Shown piece after piece: positions 36,557-44,820 of a DNA stretch of 64,000 bases. Origin of the DNA: Pseudomonas sp. GM78 (GTDB taxonomy: Bacteria > Pseudomonadota > Gammaproteobacteria > Pseudomonadales > Pseudomonadaceae); assembly GCF_000282475.1 (NCBI RefSeq), contig NZ_AKJF01000095.1, positions 22,111-86,110 of the forward strand. Direction: 5' to 3'. The translations under genes were made by a program, and so were the position numbers. Each line of letters opens with the position of its first letter. The first letter of the stretch is position 1. The notes beneath the pieces are model-generated. The model searched no databases. It was not told the origin of the DNA and worked only from the letters and a program-made list of their open reading frames with translations.

Positions 36557-37968
36557 GCGAACCAGCCCTGCAGCCACAACGGACCACCCTCGCCCACCGC
36601 GCGATAGGCCCAACCCTGCTGGCCGGCACGGGTTTCGATCAGGTAGTAATCACGGCGCACGTCATCGCCGTCCCACCAACCGGACTCGATGCGTTCCGGT
36701 CCCATGAGGATGCGCGTCGAGCCCTCGTGCACCGCCAGCGGCTCGGTCAGCAACCAGCCCGGTCGCTGCACGGTAGGCAATCGCGCACAAGGCTGGCTGT
36801 CGGCATTGGCCTGCCACGCGCACTCGGGCCGGTGATCGGCCTGAAAGCGCAGGCCATGCACGGCGTCATCCCCCAGCCGTGCGCGCAGGCGTTCGCGCAG
36901 TTGTTCCCAGGGCAAAGTCTGCTGCGGCCGATCGTCGAACAGCTCCTGAAACTGCGGAACGAAGCTCGGCAGGTCTTCGGCGCGCAGGCGAAAACCGCGC
37001 ACCGGGGCCTCGACCTGGACTTGCTCCAGACGCCCCCGGGCCAGCTCGAACAGCATCGCCGGATCGCGTTCGGCGCTGAGCAGGCCAACCTTGATCAGCG
37101 TGTCCGGCAACCCGGCGTGCTCCAGGTGCAGGTCGAAACGCTGCACACCGCTGTCCCGACCGCACAGGAACGCCGACAGATCCCCCGTCAGGCGGCGTAA
37201 CGGAAACAGCAAGGCCTGATGGGATTGCACATCGAAATTGAGCTCGATGCGTACGTCGAAACGGTCCGGCGGCAGGTAAAACGCCAGCGCCAGACGTCGT
37301 GTCCCCAGCAAGGCATCCAGGTGCATGAGCACCTGGGCCTCGAAACGCCGGGCCAGGCTATGCCGGGGCAACGCCTGCATCTGGCTCAAGGTGCGCAGGC
37401 CCATGCGCGACAACGCCGTGGCGACGCTGGCCTGCAGCCCGATGCGGTCGATGGGCATTTGCCCCAGGTAATGCTGCAAGGCTTGCTCGTCGGGCACCAC
37501 CAGGCCGTCATAGGCGTTGGCCAGCATCCGCGCCGCCACCGGATTGGGCGCGGCGACGATGCGGTGACGAAAGCCCAGTTCGCCGAGTTCGCTGCGCAGG
37601 CGCGCCTCCAATTGCGGCCAGGGGCCGAACAGCCCCAGGCTCGACTCGATTTCGAACACCAGCGCCCGCGGGTAATGCACGCTGACCTGGGAACTGAAGC
37701 GATAAGCCCAGGCGGCCAGGAATTGCTGCCAGTGTTCGATGTCGGCGACGTCGTACTCGGCGGTGGCAAAGCCCTTGCTCAAGGCCTGGGCGGCGCTCAT
37801 CGACTGGCCGGGGCGCAGGCCCAGCGCCCGCGCCGGGCCGTTGACCGCCTGCAGCACCCGACGCTGGGCCGGGCCGGTCAACAGCGCCAGTGGCTCCTGG
37901 GGGTCGGCGCGCTGACGCAGTACCGCGTCCAGCGCCAATTGCGGAAACAGAATGCACACCCAGCGCAT
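36553..37968 (-). CDS. imuB: ImuB, Y-family polymerase-like protein without catalytic residues
   Basis: A 471-residue ImuB/DinP-like protein. The start [19 protein letters not shown] corresponds to the Y-family active-site strand, but the metal-binding acidic residues are absent: the strand reads [10 protein letters not shown] and not a DxDxFF pattern. [29 protein letters not shown] matches the conserved core. A hinge between the DnaE2 polymerase and the beta clamp is the known role. ATG 37968 is selected; the longer open frame upstream overlaps imuA. Overlaps dnaE2 by 4 bp and lies 7 bp after imuA. Confidence 0.93.
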   Translation of the reverse strand: MRWVCILFPQLALDAVLRQRADPQEPLALLTGPAQRRVLQAVNGPARALGLRPGQSMSAAQALSKGFATAEYDVADIEHWQQFLAAWAYRFSSQVSVHYPRALVFEIESSLGLFGPWPQLEARLRSELGELGFRHRIVAAPNPVAARMLANAYDGLVVPDEQALQHYLGQMPIDRIGLQASVATALSRMGLRTLSQMQALPRHSLARRFEAQVLMHLDALLGTRRLALAFYLPPDRFDVRIELNFDVQSHQALLFPLRRLTGDLSAFLCGRDSGVQRFDLHLEHAGLPDTLIKVGLLSAERDPAMLFELARGRLEQVQVEAPVRGFRLRAEDLPSFVPQFQELFDDRPQQTLPWEQLRERLRARLGDDAVHGLRFQADHRPECAWQANADSQPCARLPTVQRPGWLLTEPLAVHEGSTRILMGPERIESGWWDGDDVRRDYYLIETRAGQQGWAYRAVGEGGPLWLQGWFA

Positions 37969-37975
37969 GGCAACC

Positions 37976-38593
37976 TCAATGCCCCACGGCGAAGGCAATC
38001 GGCGTCGAGCGGGCCAACCCGCCGCGGCACTTGAGCACCCGCAATTGCGCAGGCTGGGCATCAATGGCGATGCGCAGGGCCGCGGGCGAAGGGTTGATCG
38101 CTTCGCTGAGCGAGCGATAGGCGAACGCCAGGGTCGAGCCGGTTTCCGCCGCCACCTGCAAGCGGCGCAAGGCGCGGTCATCGGCCTTGTGCGGCCAGCA
38201 CAGCACCGCGCCACAACTGCCCGAACGCAGGCATTGTTCCGCCGCCCACAACGCATCGCGCTCGCTGGCCTGGATGATCGACAACTGGCGCAGATCGACC
38301 CCGGCGTTCTGCCAGGCCTGGGGATAGGGCACGCAGGGCGGCGCCACCAGCACGATGCGCTCGCCCGCCGCCGACAGCCGCGCCAGCGCCGGCCACACCA
38401 GTTGCAACTCGCCCACGCCCTGCCCGGCCAGGAGGATTTCCGTCAGCGCCGCCTCCGGCCAGCCGCCCGTGGGCAGCGCCGCATCCAGTGCGGCATGCCC
38501 GGTGGGTTGCGGGCTGACGGCCGGTGGCGCAGGCCGGCCCCTCCAGACCTGGCCGCCATTGAACAGCGTATCCAGCGCGACGACGGCACCCAT
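37976..38593 (-). CDS. imuA: ImuA, RecA-like SOS mutagenesis protein
   Basis: A 205-residue ImuA/SulA-like protein. VWRGRPAPPAV, then PTGHAALDAALPTGGWPEAALTEILL (a RecA/SulA-like start), LAPPCVPYPQAWQNAGVDLRQL, and a C-terminal LRVLKCRGG. The ATPase motifs are degenerate, as usual for ImuA. It starts where lexA2 stops (TGATG overlap), so the cassette is one transcript lexA2-imuA-imuB-dnaE2. Confidence 0.9.
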   Translation of the reverse strand: MGAVVALDTLFNGGQVWRGRPAPPAVSPQPTGHAALDAALPTGGWPEAALTEILLAGQGVGELQLVWPALARLSAAGERIVLVAPPCVPYPQAWQNAGVDLRQLSIIQASERDALWAAEQCLRSGSCGAVLCWPHKADDRALRRLQVAAETGSTLAFAYRSLSEAINPSPAALRIAIDAQPAQLRVLKCRGGLARSTPIAFAVGH

Positions 38594-39201
38594 CAGCCTT
38601 GCCTCACCAGGCCGCAGAACACCCCTTCGATGGCCAGGTCGCGGTCGGCTTCTACGATGATCGGTTGATAGGCCGGGTTGCGCGGCAACAGGCGAACCCG
38701 CTCGCCGACCCGCTCGAAGCGCTTGATGGTGACTTCGCCGTCGAGCCGCGCCACGACGATCTGGCCATTGACGGCCTCGGGGCTGCGGTGCACGCCCACC
38801 AGGTCGCCGTCGAGAATGCCGTCCTCGATCATCGAGTCGCCGCGCACCCGCAGCATGTAGTCCGGCACCCGCGAGAACATCGACGGATCGAATAGCAAGC
38901 GGCTATGGACCTCGGCATCGGCACCGATCGGCGCACCAGCCGCCACCCGGCCGAGCACCGGAATGTCCAGCAGCTCGGGGCGCGGCGGCTGCCCGAGCAA
39001 GCGAATGCCCCGGGCCTGATGCGGGTTGACCTCGATAAACCCGGCTTCGGTCAGTGCCAGCACATGCTTGCGCGCCACGCTACGGGAGGCGAAACCGAAC
39101 GCCTCGCTGATTTCAGCGAGGCTCGGGGACTGACCGTGTTCGGCGATGCGTTCGCGGATGAAGGTCAGGATGGCGGTACGGCGGGGAGTTAATGTGGTCA
39201 T
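38593..39201 (-). CDS. lexA: LexA2, SOS repressor of the imu cassette
   Basis: A 202-residue LexA. The helix-turn-helix region is SLAEISEAFGFASRSVARKHVLALTEAGF; the self-cleavage site is AAGAPI with Ala-Gly; the catalytic Ser is in RGDSMIEDGILDGD, and the Lys is in VTIKRF. It heads the imuA-imuB-dnaE2 operon and represses it until DNA damage. ATG 39201 is chosen, though ATG 39210 inside the operator has an SD-like AAAGAG five bases upstream and is a real alternative. The operator 39203-39218 touches the start. Confidence 0.93.
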   Translation of the reverse strand: MTTLTPRRTAILTFIRERIAEHGQSPSLAEISEAFGFASRSVARKHVLALTEAGFIEVNPHQARGIRLLGQPPRPELLDIPVLGRVAAGAPIGADAEVHSRLLFDPSMFSRVPDYMLRVRGDSMIEDGILDGDLVGVHRSPEAVNGQIVVARLDGEVTIKRFERVGERVRLLPRNPAYQPIIVEADRDLAIEGVFCGLVRQG

Positions 39202-39202
39202 G

Positions 39203-39218
39203 GAGTACATTTGTACTC
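39203..39218. promoter_or_regulatory. LexA2-type SOS box
   Basis: GAGTACATTTGTACTC is a palindrome with 7-bp arms and a 2-bp centre, and contains the AGTAC-N4-GTACT layout of the LexA2 class of pseudomonad operators. It lies 1-16 bp upstream of the lexA2 start codon at 39201, so repressor binding would also block translation initiation or the very 5' end of the mRNA. Confidence 0.75.
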
Positions 39219-39248
39219 TTTGCGCAATCTCCTGGCAAGCACCGTCAA

Positions 39249-40166
39249 TCAATTCAAACCGCGGGACGCCAGAAACGCCGCGATGTAATCAATGAACGCC
39301 AACACCTTGGCCGTGGCCCGCCGATGGCTCGGGTACACCGCCAGGATGTGCGGGCCGAAGCTGTCCGGGTCGATGTCATAGTCGGCCATCACCCGCACCA
39401 GTCGCCCATCGGCGATATACGGCGCCGCACTCCACAACGGCGTATGCAGCAACCCCCGCCCGGCCAGGGCATTGGCCAGCAACAAGTCGTAGTTATCGCT
39501 GCGCAAGCGTGGCGCCTGGGGCTGCGCCAGGCTCAACCGCTGGCCGTCGCGCTCGGCCCACCAGAATTCGCGGCTGAGCAACGGATGGCGATACAACAAC
39601 CATTCGTGCTCATCGAGAGTCTGCGGGGTGACCGGCAGCCCCTTGCGCGCCAGATATTGCGGGCTGGCACACAGCGCCAGGCGATTGCTGCCGACGACAC
39701 GGGCGATCAGCCCCGGCAAGTCGTCATGGCCTTCGCGCAAGGCCAGGTCGTAGCCACTCTCCAGAAGATTGACGAAGTCATCGCACAAGTCCACTTGCAG
39801 GTTGATCTGCGGGTATTGCTCCAGAAAGCCGCCACATACCTGATCGAGAAAAGCCTGCCCATAGGCCAGCGGCGCAGTGATTTTCAGGCTGCCGCGCAAA
39901 CCATGCTGCAACTGCTCGATTTCCTCTCCAGCCTCGTCCAGTCGCTGCAACACCTGGCGCGCGGTTTCCAGGTAGAGCCGCCCGGATTCCGTGAGCGAAA
40001 TCCGCCGGGTACTGCGCTCGAACAAACGCGCGCCAAGTTCCGCCTCCAGGTGATTGACCGCTTTGGTCAGGGCCGACGGGGTCTTGCCCAATTGCTCGGC
40101 GGCGCGACTGAAACTGCCCAGTTGTGCCGTGACCACGAACATTTTCAGTGCACCCAGCTTGTCCAT
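39249..40166 (-). CDS. LysR-family transcriptional regulator
   Basis: A 305-residue LysR protein. The N-terminal HTH is MDKLGALKMFVVTAQLGSFSRAAEQLGKTPSALTKAVNHLEAELGARLFERSTRR. The effector domain includes GSLKITAPLAYGQAFL and LESGYDLALREGHDD. ATG 40166 follows a purine-rich GGAAAAAG. It is divergent from the YtcJ-like amidohydrolase gene at 40270, so it probably regulates it. The open frame extends far upstream, but that part lies over the divergent gene. Confidence 0.9.
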   Translation of the reverse strand: MDKLGALKMFVVTAQLGSFSRAAEQLGKTPSALTKAVNHLEAELGARLFERSTRRISLTESGRLYLETARQVLQRLDEAGEEIEQLQHGLRGSLKITAPLAYGQAFLDQVCGGFLEQYPQINLQVDLCDDFVNLLESGYDLALREGHDDLPGLIARVVGSNRLALCASPQYLARKGLPVTPQTLDEHEWLLYRHPLLSREFWWAERDGQRLSLAQPQAPRLRSDNYDLLLANALAGRGLLHTPLWSAAPYIADGRLVRVMADYDIDPDSFGPHILAVYPSHRRATAKVLAFIDYIAAFLASRGLN

Positions 40167-40269
40167 TCTTTTTCCATTCAGGCAAAAACGTTTTTCGTGA
40201 GTGAGGCGTTCTGCCGAGCGCGGCAAGCCACTAATCTGGCCATCAGACGCAATAACAAGGAAACATTCA

Positions 40270-42012
40270 ATGAAAAGATTCATCCCGAATCTATTAATGC
40301 TGGCCGTCAGTTTTGCCTCGTTGGAAGCCATGGCGGCGACTGACCTGGTGCTGTTCAACGGCAAGATCTTCACCGCCGACCGCGACCAGCCCAAGGTCCA
40401 GGCACTGGCGGTACAGGACGGCAAAGTGCTGCAAGTGGGCAGCGATGCGCAGATCAAGGCCCTGATCGACTCGGGAACCCAGGTCATCGACCTGGGTGGC
40501 AAGACGCTGATGCCAGGCCTGATCGACAGCCACTCCCACGCGATTTTCGGCGGATTGGAGATGGGTTCGGCCAACATGGAAGATGAGGTGGTCGACCTGG
40601 ACGAGCTGGAAAAACGCCTGCTGGCTTGGCGTGAAGACGGCAAGGCCAGGCACGGCGACGTCCTGAGCGTGGCCGGCATGAGTTCGACCTATTGGGCGCA
40701 GGCCCAAGACCTGGGCAAAAAATTCAACAGCGGCGAATGGGCCGCGGTGCCCGTGGTATTCATCGGCAGCGACCATCACACGGCCTGGGCCAACAACGTG
40801 ATGCTCAAACGCGCAGGCATCGATGCCGCGCTGCTGAAAAACCTGCCAGACGCCGAGAAAGACACCATTGGCAAACTCGCCGACGGCAGCCCCAACGGCT
40901 TCCTCGTGGACGCCGGCTGGGACCGGGTCGCCTCGAAAATGCCCTCGCCGAGTGCCGCCGACCTGCTCAAGGCGGCGCAAACCGCCGTGAGCTACAACAA
41001 CAGCCTCGGCATCACCGCCTGGATGGACCCCGCTGCCAACGCCGCGCCTGGCGAGCCGGTGTTTGCCATGAAGCCCACGGAGAACACCGTCGGCGTGCTG
41101 CCGACGTACAAGGCGTTGGCCGAAAGCGGTGGCATGACCGCCCACGTCGCCGCGCTATTGGTGGCCAATTCGAAAAGCGTGCCCGCCGATCTCGACACCC
41201 TGGACAAGGTCCGCCAACAGTTCCAGGGCATCCCCAACCTGACGCTGCCCGGCATCAAGATCTTCGCCGACGGCGTGATCGAATACCCGGCCCAGAGCGC
41301 CGCGATGATCGACCCTTACACCAACTCGCACAAACCGGGCGAACTGTTGATCGATCCGAAACACTTCGGCGAACTGATCAGTGCCATCGATCAGCGCGGC
41401 TGGCTGGTGCACGTCCATGCCATCGGCGACCGCGCGGTACGCGAATCGCTGAACGGCATCGCCCAGGCACGCAAGGACCGGCAGAGCGGCGTGACCCACT
41501 CCATCACGCACTTGCAGATCGTCAATCCGAAAGAGTTCGCCCGCTTCAAACCGCTCGACGTCATCGCCTCGATGCAACTGCTCTGGGCCAGCGCCGACGA
41601 CTACACCACCGGCATGATCAAGCCATACGTCAGTGCCCTGGCGTTCCGTTACCAGTACCCGGCGCACTCGTTGCTCAAACAGGGCGCGACCATCGCCGGG
41701 GCCAGCGACTGGGCCGTGTCTTCGCCCAACCCGTGGAACGCCATGGCCCAGGCCATCACCCGGGAGGGTCCGCTCGGTGTGCTCAACGCCGATGAACGCA
41801 TCGACCGCGAAACCATGTTCTACGCCTACACCCTCAATGCCGCACGCACCATTGGCCTGGACAAACAGATCGGCTCGCTGAGCGCCGGCAAGCAGGCCGA
41901 CTTCATCGTGGTGGATCGCGATGTGTTCAGCGTCGACGAGAAAGCCCTGCACGACACTCAAGTGCTGCAGACCTGGTTCGCCGGTCGGCAGGTCTACGCG
42001 CCAACCCTCTAA
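40270..42012 (+). CDS. Exported YtcJ-like amidohydrolase
   Basis: A 580-residue amidohydrolase with an N-terminal signal peptide (residues 1-22, cleavage near EAMAAT). Motifs: HSHAIFG (HxH), GSDHHTAW, HVHAIGDRA, SITHLQIVN and ASDWAVSSPNPW (late Asp). The YtcJ subgroup fits the length and the ASDW-PNPW block. The reaction is hydrolysis of a C-N bond in an unknown amide. ATG 40270 has AAGGA upstream. It is expressed with the divergent LysR regulator upstream and the TorF-like porin gene downstream. Confidence 0.88.
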   Translation: MKRFIPNLLMLAVSFASLEAMAATDLVLFNGKIFTADRDQPKVQALAVQDGKVLQVGSDAQIKALIDSGTQVIDLGGKTLMPGLIDSHSHAIFGGLEMGSANMEDEVVDLDELEKRLLAWREDGKARHGDVLSVAGMSSTYWAQAQDLGKKFNSGEWAAVPVVFIGSDHHTAWANNVMLKRAGIDAALLKNLPDAEKDTIGKLADGSPNGFLVDAGWDRVASKMPSPSAADLLKAAQTAVSYNNSLGITAWMDPAANAAPGEPVFAMKPTENTVGVLPTYKALAESGGMTAHVAALLVANSKSVPADLDTLDKVRQQFQGIPNLTLPGIKIFADGVIEYPAQSAAMIDPYTNSHKPGELLIDPKHFGELISAIDQRGWLVHVHAIGDRAVRESLNGIAQARKDRQSGVTHSITHLQIVNPKEFARFKPLDVIASMQLLWASADDYTTGMIKPYVSALAFRYQYPAHSLLKQGATIAGASDWAVSSPNPWNAMAQAITREGPLGVLNADERIDRETMFYAYTLNAARTIGLDKQIGSLSAGKQADFIVVDRDVFSVDEKALHDTQVLQTWFAGRQVYAPTL

Positions 42013-42033
42013 TAAAAACCGCCCCCTGCCCGA

Positions 42034-42055
42034 CCTCGTGCTTTTCAACACGAGG
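42034..42055. terminator. Short stem-loop between amidohydrolase and porin genes
   Basis: CCTCGTG (42034-42040) pairs with CACGAGG (42049-42055) around an 8-nt loop. There is no T-run, so termination is uncertain; it may instead separate expression of the two genes. Confidence 0.3.
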
Positions 42056-42114
42056 TACGGCGCAGCCTTGCCCTATTTCTGCCCATAACAATCACAATAG
42101 CGGAACGCCCCTCC

Positions 42115-42852
42115 ATGAAAGCTTTCACCCTGTTCGCCCTCGGTTCCTTGAGCCTGCTGCCTTTGAGCAGCCAGGCCATCCCCTTGAACGATGATTTCGC
42201 CCTGCTGCTGGACGTGACCCTGGCCAGCGACTATCGCACCCGCGGCATCTCGCAGACCCAGAACGACCCCGCATTGCAGGCCGGTGCAACCCTGGCCCAC
42301 AGCAGCGGCCTGTACCTGGGCGCATGGACTTCCAACGTCGACTTTGGCGGTGGCCTGAAAACCCGCCAGGAGGTCGATTACTACGCCGGTTGGATGTGGC
42401 AGGCCACCGATGACGTCAGCCTCGACCTGGGCTACCTCAAATATGCTTACCCGAAAGAAAGCCAATTCAACCAGAGCGAGGCCTACGGCATTCTCAGCGT
42501 CTACGGGGTGAAACTCGGAGCCTATTACTCCGCCGATGCGCCGGGTATCGATAGCGAGCAAAACTCGCTCTACAGCTATGTCGGCTACGAAACCGAGTTG
42601 CCCTACGACATTGGCCTGAAACTGCGTTACGGCGACATGGACTTCAAGGATCCGCACCTGTACTCACGCTCGGGTGAGGCTGAAGACTCGTACCGGGAGT
42701 GGGAGGTCAAGCTGACCCATGAACTGGCAGGCGTGATGCTGGGCCTGAGCTACATCGACACCGACCTGTCGAAGAGCCAGTGCCTCAGTAATTGGGGCTT
42801 CGACGATGTGTGCAGCGCGACGGTAGTGGCGAGCGTCAGCAAATCCTTCTGA
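42115..42852 (+). CDS. TorF-family outer-membrane porin
   Basis: A 245-residue exported protein with signal peptide (MKAFTLFALGSLSLLPLSSQA). The mature part is a beta barrel opening DVTLASDYRTRGISQTQNDPALQAG, the standard TorF start, and ends with aromatic Phe after VVASVSKSF. It lies 102 bp downstream of the YtcJ-like gene. TorF porins are thought to aid uptake, and the pairing with the exported amidohydrolase suggests linked substrate entry. Confidence 0.88.
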   Translation: MKAFTLFALGSLSLLPLSSQAIPLNDDFALLLDVTLASDYRTRGISQTQNDPALQAGATLAHSSGLYLGAWTSNVDFGGGLKTRQEVDYYAGWMWQATDDVSLDLGYLKYAYPKESQFNQSEAYGILSVYGVKLGAYYSADAPGIDSEQNSLYSYVGYETELPYDIGLKLRYGDMDFKDPHLYSRSGEAEDSYREWEVKLTHELAGVMLGLSYIDTDLSKSQCLSNWGFDDVCSATVVASVSKSF

Positions 42853-42866
42853 GCACCACCGCCCTT

Positions 42867-42968
42867 GGAGGAGCGAGGCTTGCCCGCGATGGACTTAAGA
42901 GCGCCGCGTTCAGCCAGGAACCACGCGTTGCCGTTAACGACCATCGCGAGCAGGCTCGCTCCTACAGG
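42867..42968. repeat. REPIN between porin gene and DUF971 fragment
   Basis: GGAGGAGCGAGGCTTGCCCG (42867 on) and the inverted GAGCAGGCTCGCTCCTACAG at the other end. It lies between torF and the DUF971 fragment at the left edge of the island. Confidence 0.85.
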
Positions 42969-43249
42969 TTTTGAGTTAATCCTTCAAGATAGGCCCAGGG
43001 GTAGATCCCCCGTTCATGTCCATCACTGAACACCAGCTGCACCCCATACCCCTGCGAATTCACCTCGATCAGCCGAACGCGGGCATCGACCAGCGGCGGC
43101 GTCCCGCGCAATCGAAACGCTTGGCACTGCGAGCACGGGCACTGGCGGCGCAACTCGGCATGATCCAGCCACTGCTCGCGGCCATCCGGCCAGTCTAAGC
43201 GCAGCTGCAGTAATCGCTGATGGCTGCGTTTTTCACTTCTGCTAGTGAC
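42962..43249 (-). pseudogene. DUF971 gene copy lacking a start codon, left boundary of the microcin island
   Basis: The open frame from 43249 to 42962 encodes a near-complete DUF971 protein (LRLDWPDGREQWLDHAELRR, QCPCSQCQAFRLRGTPPLVD, GVQLVFSDGHERGIYPWAYL). It is preceded in frame by TAA at 43250-43252, and no ATG, GTG or TTG precedes the conserved part; a TTG start at the usual Leu within the domain would remove the first strand. The intact copy at 48310-48585 has MNPVAVGNSRSR before this region. Translation from a CTG cannot be excluded. Its 212-bp overlap with the other copy defines the direct repeat. Confidence 0.7.
42994..43205. repeat. Left member of a 212-bp direct repeat flanking the microcin island
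   Basis: Aligned by eye to 48333-48544 without gaps, with about 13 mismatches in 212 bases (roughly 94 percent identity). Both copies lie in the same orientation within DUF971 sequence, so this is a duplicated gene part and not an insertion-site short repeat. Confidence 0.85.
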
Positions 43250-43627
43250 TTATTCAAAAAAAGAGGACTACCGCTTGTCACTTTTTTATTGAAAAAATAG
43301 AGATTAAATAAAATCACCGCCCATCAAAAAATGGAAATCGCACATTTTTTCCTACAGCAATTCTTTACCAGCGCAAGCAAATTTTTCTCCCACTGCAAGA
43401 AACTAAAACTCAATCTATTTAAAGACTTCCAAAACCACATTTCTAAAATTCACACCCCTAAACCAAAGCAAACAACTCTCGCTTCCCAAAAACATGTAAG
43501 ACACGTCCGAAAAACCAGAAGAAACTTCCTACAGCACAAAAAACCCATCCCTTGCACCAAAAATCAAAAGAGACTAAACCTGACGACACCACTTAATCCC
43601 AAGTGGCGAACACAACGAGTGAACACA
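43250..43627 (+). other. AT-rich upstream region of the microcin operon
   Basis: About 380 bases without a convincing gene. An ORF from 43331 runs in frame into the precursor but is Lys/His/Phe-rich with no domain and no SD. TTGTCA at 43275, TTGAAA at 43289 and TAAAAT at 43309 are possible promoter parts, but their spacings are not ideal. I believe E. coli mcbA also has a long untranslated leader, so a similar arrangement is plausible here. Confidence 0.4.
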
Positions 43628-43855
43628 ATGAAAAACAATGAACTTGGAAAAATACTCTTCAACTTCAGAAGTGATTATGGATCAAGCACCAATCCTCAAG
43701 TAGCTGGAGGTTCAGGAGGTCAAGGAGGATGTGGGGGGAGTGGCGGATGTGGTGGAGGGGGTGGATGCAGCGGTGGTAGTGGTGGCGGCCCTGGTGGATG
43801 TGGTGGGGGTGGAGGCACTGGTGGCGGTAGCACTGGTGGTTCTAAAGGTACGTGA
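43628..43855 (+). CDS. mcbA: McbA-like microcin precursor peptide (thiazole/oxazole-modified)
   Basis: A 75-residue peptide. Residues 1-26 act as leader: N4-E5-L6-G7-K8-I9-L10 matches the E. coli McbA leader pattern E-F-G-V-V-L, with Leu6 in place of Phe8 and Leu10 in place of Leu12, the two positions McbB is known to read. Residues 27-75 form a Gly-rich core with four Cys (35, 41, 47, 58), six Ser and three Thr, including a Cys47-Ser48 and a Ser68-Thr69 pair that could become fused bis-azoles. One Pro (55) and a C-terminal KGT differ from McbA. ATG 43628 is preferred over the upstream in-frame codons because of this leader match. Confidence 0.9.
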   Translation: MKNNELGKILFNFRSDYGSSTNPQVAGGSGGQGGCGGSGGCGGGGGCSGGSGGGPGGCGGGGGTGGGSTGGSKGT

Positions 43856-43871
43856 ATGAAAACCCCATAAC

Positions 43872-43889
43872 AAAACTGTCCGCAGTTTT
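43872..43889 (+). terminator. Intercistronic hairpin 1, probable partial terminator after mcbA
   Basis: AAAACTG (43872-43878) and CAGTTTT (43883-43889) pair perfectly around TCCG, ending in a short T-run. Placed 17 bases after the precursor stop, it could end most transcripts so that far more precursor than enzyme is made. Confidence 0.5.
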
Positions 43890-43895
43890 AGGCAG

Positions 43896-43922
43896 AAGGA
43901 TCTTTCACTACGAAAGGTCCTT
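43896..43922 (+). promoter_or_regulatory. Intercistronic hairpin 2, upstream of mcbB
   Basis: AAGGATCTTTC (43896-43906) pairs with GAAAGGTCCTT (43912-43922) around ACTAC, 11 bp with one G-U pair. It sits directly before the strong SD AGGAGGAG of mcbB, so it could protect the precursor mRNA end or gate mcbB translation. Confidence 0.45.
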
Positions 43923-43935
43923 TAGGAGGAGTTAA

Positions 43936-44820
43936 ATGCAACTGACATTCTCAGAATTTGACATCATAAACCTTCCAGAAAACGAGTCACTGATAATCTC
44001 CACACACGGCACATCAAAAACCGAATCAAAAAAATTATTGAACATCCTACAGAAACTAAAAAACCAGGAAAATTTTAGCATCTCGAAGTCGCAACTCAAT
44101 AAAATTGTCTCCACGCACAACCTACCACTAAAAGACACTTACTTATTCTTGAGTCAAGCGATAGGACTGAAAACCCAACCATCGGAAATATATTTCAAAA
44201 AGGTACTGATAGCACATGACCGGCACAACCAGAACGAATTCGAAGCAATAATAGATCAAGAAATAAAGTACAATCATGAAATATTCAGCAACATGAATCA
44301 TTTAATTGACCGAGCGAAGGATGAGGCACATCTAATTATAATAATTTGCATGCAATATAACTACTCAAAAATTAAAAAACTATACTTTTGTTTGGCAGAG
44401 TCATCCCCAAGCAGCGCTATCTCAATAGCGTACTTGAGCGGAAACATCTTTCGTATAAGCCAACCGTACATCCCTATTATTGGCAACGCCTGCCACTTCT
44501 GCCTCATAGAAAGGCAGTTAAATTACGAAAGAATCCACGAAAGTCGAAACTCTTGGTCAGCATTGTTGAATTTCTGTGTTGATCGACACGTAACCATACC
44601 AACACAACATTTAAGCTTATTACAGAGAAACCTAGCGATAGGCACTTTGATAAAAAAAATCAAACTCCACACTGAGCACAATCAAGAATTCCGATACCAG
44701 GACAACTCTCTTGCATCAATGAGTGTAGATATAAACAACGGACTAATTACGGAAGAGTTGAGTCCTCACTGGCACTCTTGCACCTGCCTGAGATCTAAAC
44801 ATGAAAAATATTCCGCATGA
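43936..44820 (+). CDS. mcbB: McbB-like leader-binding/cyclodehydratase partner protein
   Basis: A 294-residue protein matching McbB in length (295 in E. coli) and position. A zinc-type pattern is visible: GNACHFCLIERQ (Cys186, Cys189) and HWHSCTCLRS (Cys282, Cys284) near the C-terminus. The N-terminal part is likely the peptide-clasp fold that holds the McbA leader. It forms the synthetase with McbC and McbD. A strong AGGAGGAG SD precedes ATG 43936. It overlaps mcbC by 20 bp. AT-rich codon use (Lys AAA, Ile ATA) is unlike the host genes. Confidence 0.88.
   Translation: MQLTFSEFDIINLPENESLIISTHGTSKTESKKLLNILQKLKNQENFSISKSQLNKIVSTHNLPLKDTYLFLSQAIGLKTQPSEIYFKKVLIAHDRHNQNEFEAIIDQEIKYNHEIFSNMNHLIDRAKDEAHLIIIICMQYNYSKIKKLYFCLAESSPSSAISIAYLSGNIFRISQPYIPIIGNACHFCLIERQLNYERIHESRNSWSALLNFCVDRHVTIPTQHLSLLQRNLAIGTLIKKIKLHTEHNQEFRYQDNSLASMSVDINNGLITEELSPHWHSCTCLRSKHEKYSA

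Noticed and set aside
43331-43627. In-frame N-terminal extension of the precursor ORF
   Set aside because: It has no SD or domain and is rich in Lys, His and Phe as AT-rich non-coding sequence reads; the McbA-like leader starts at ATG 43628.
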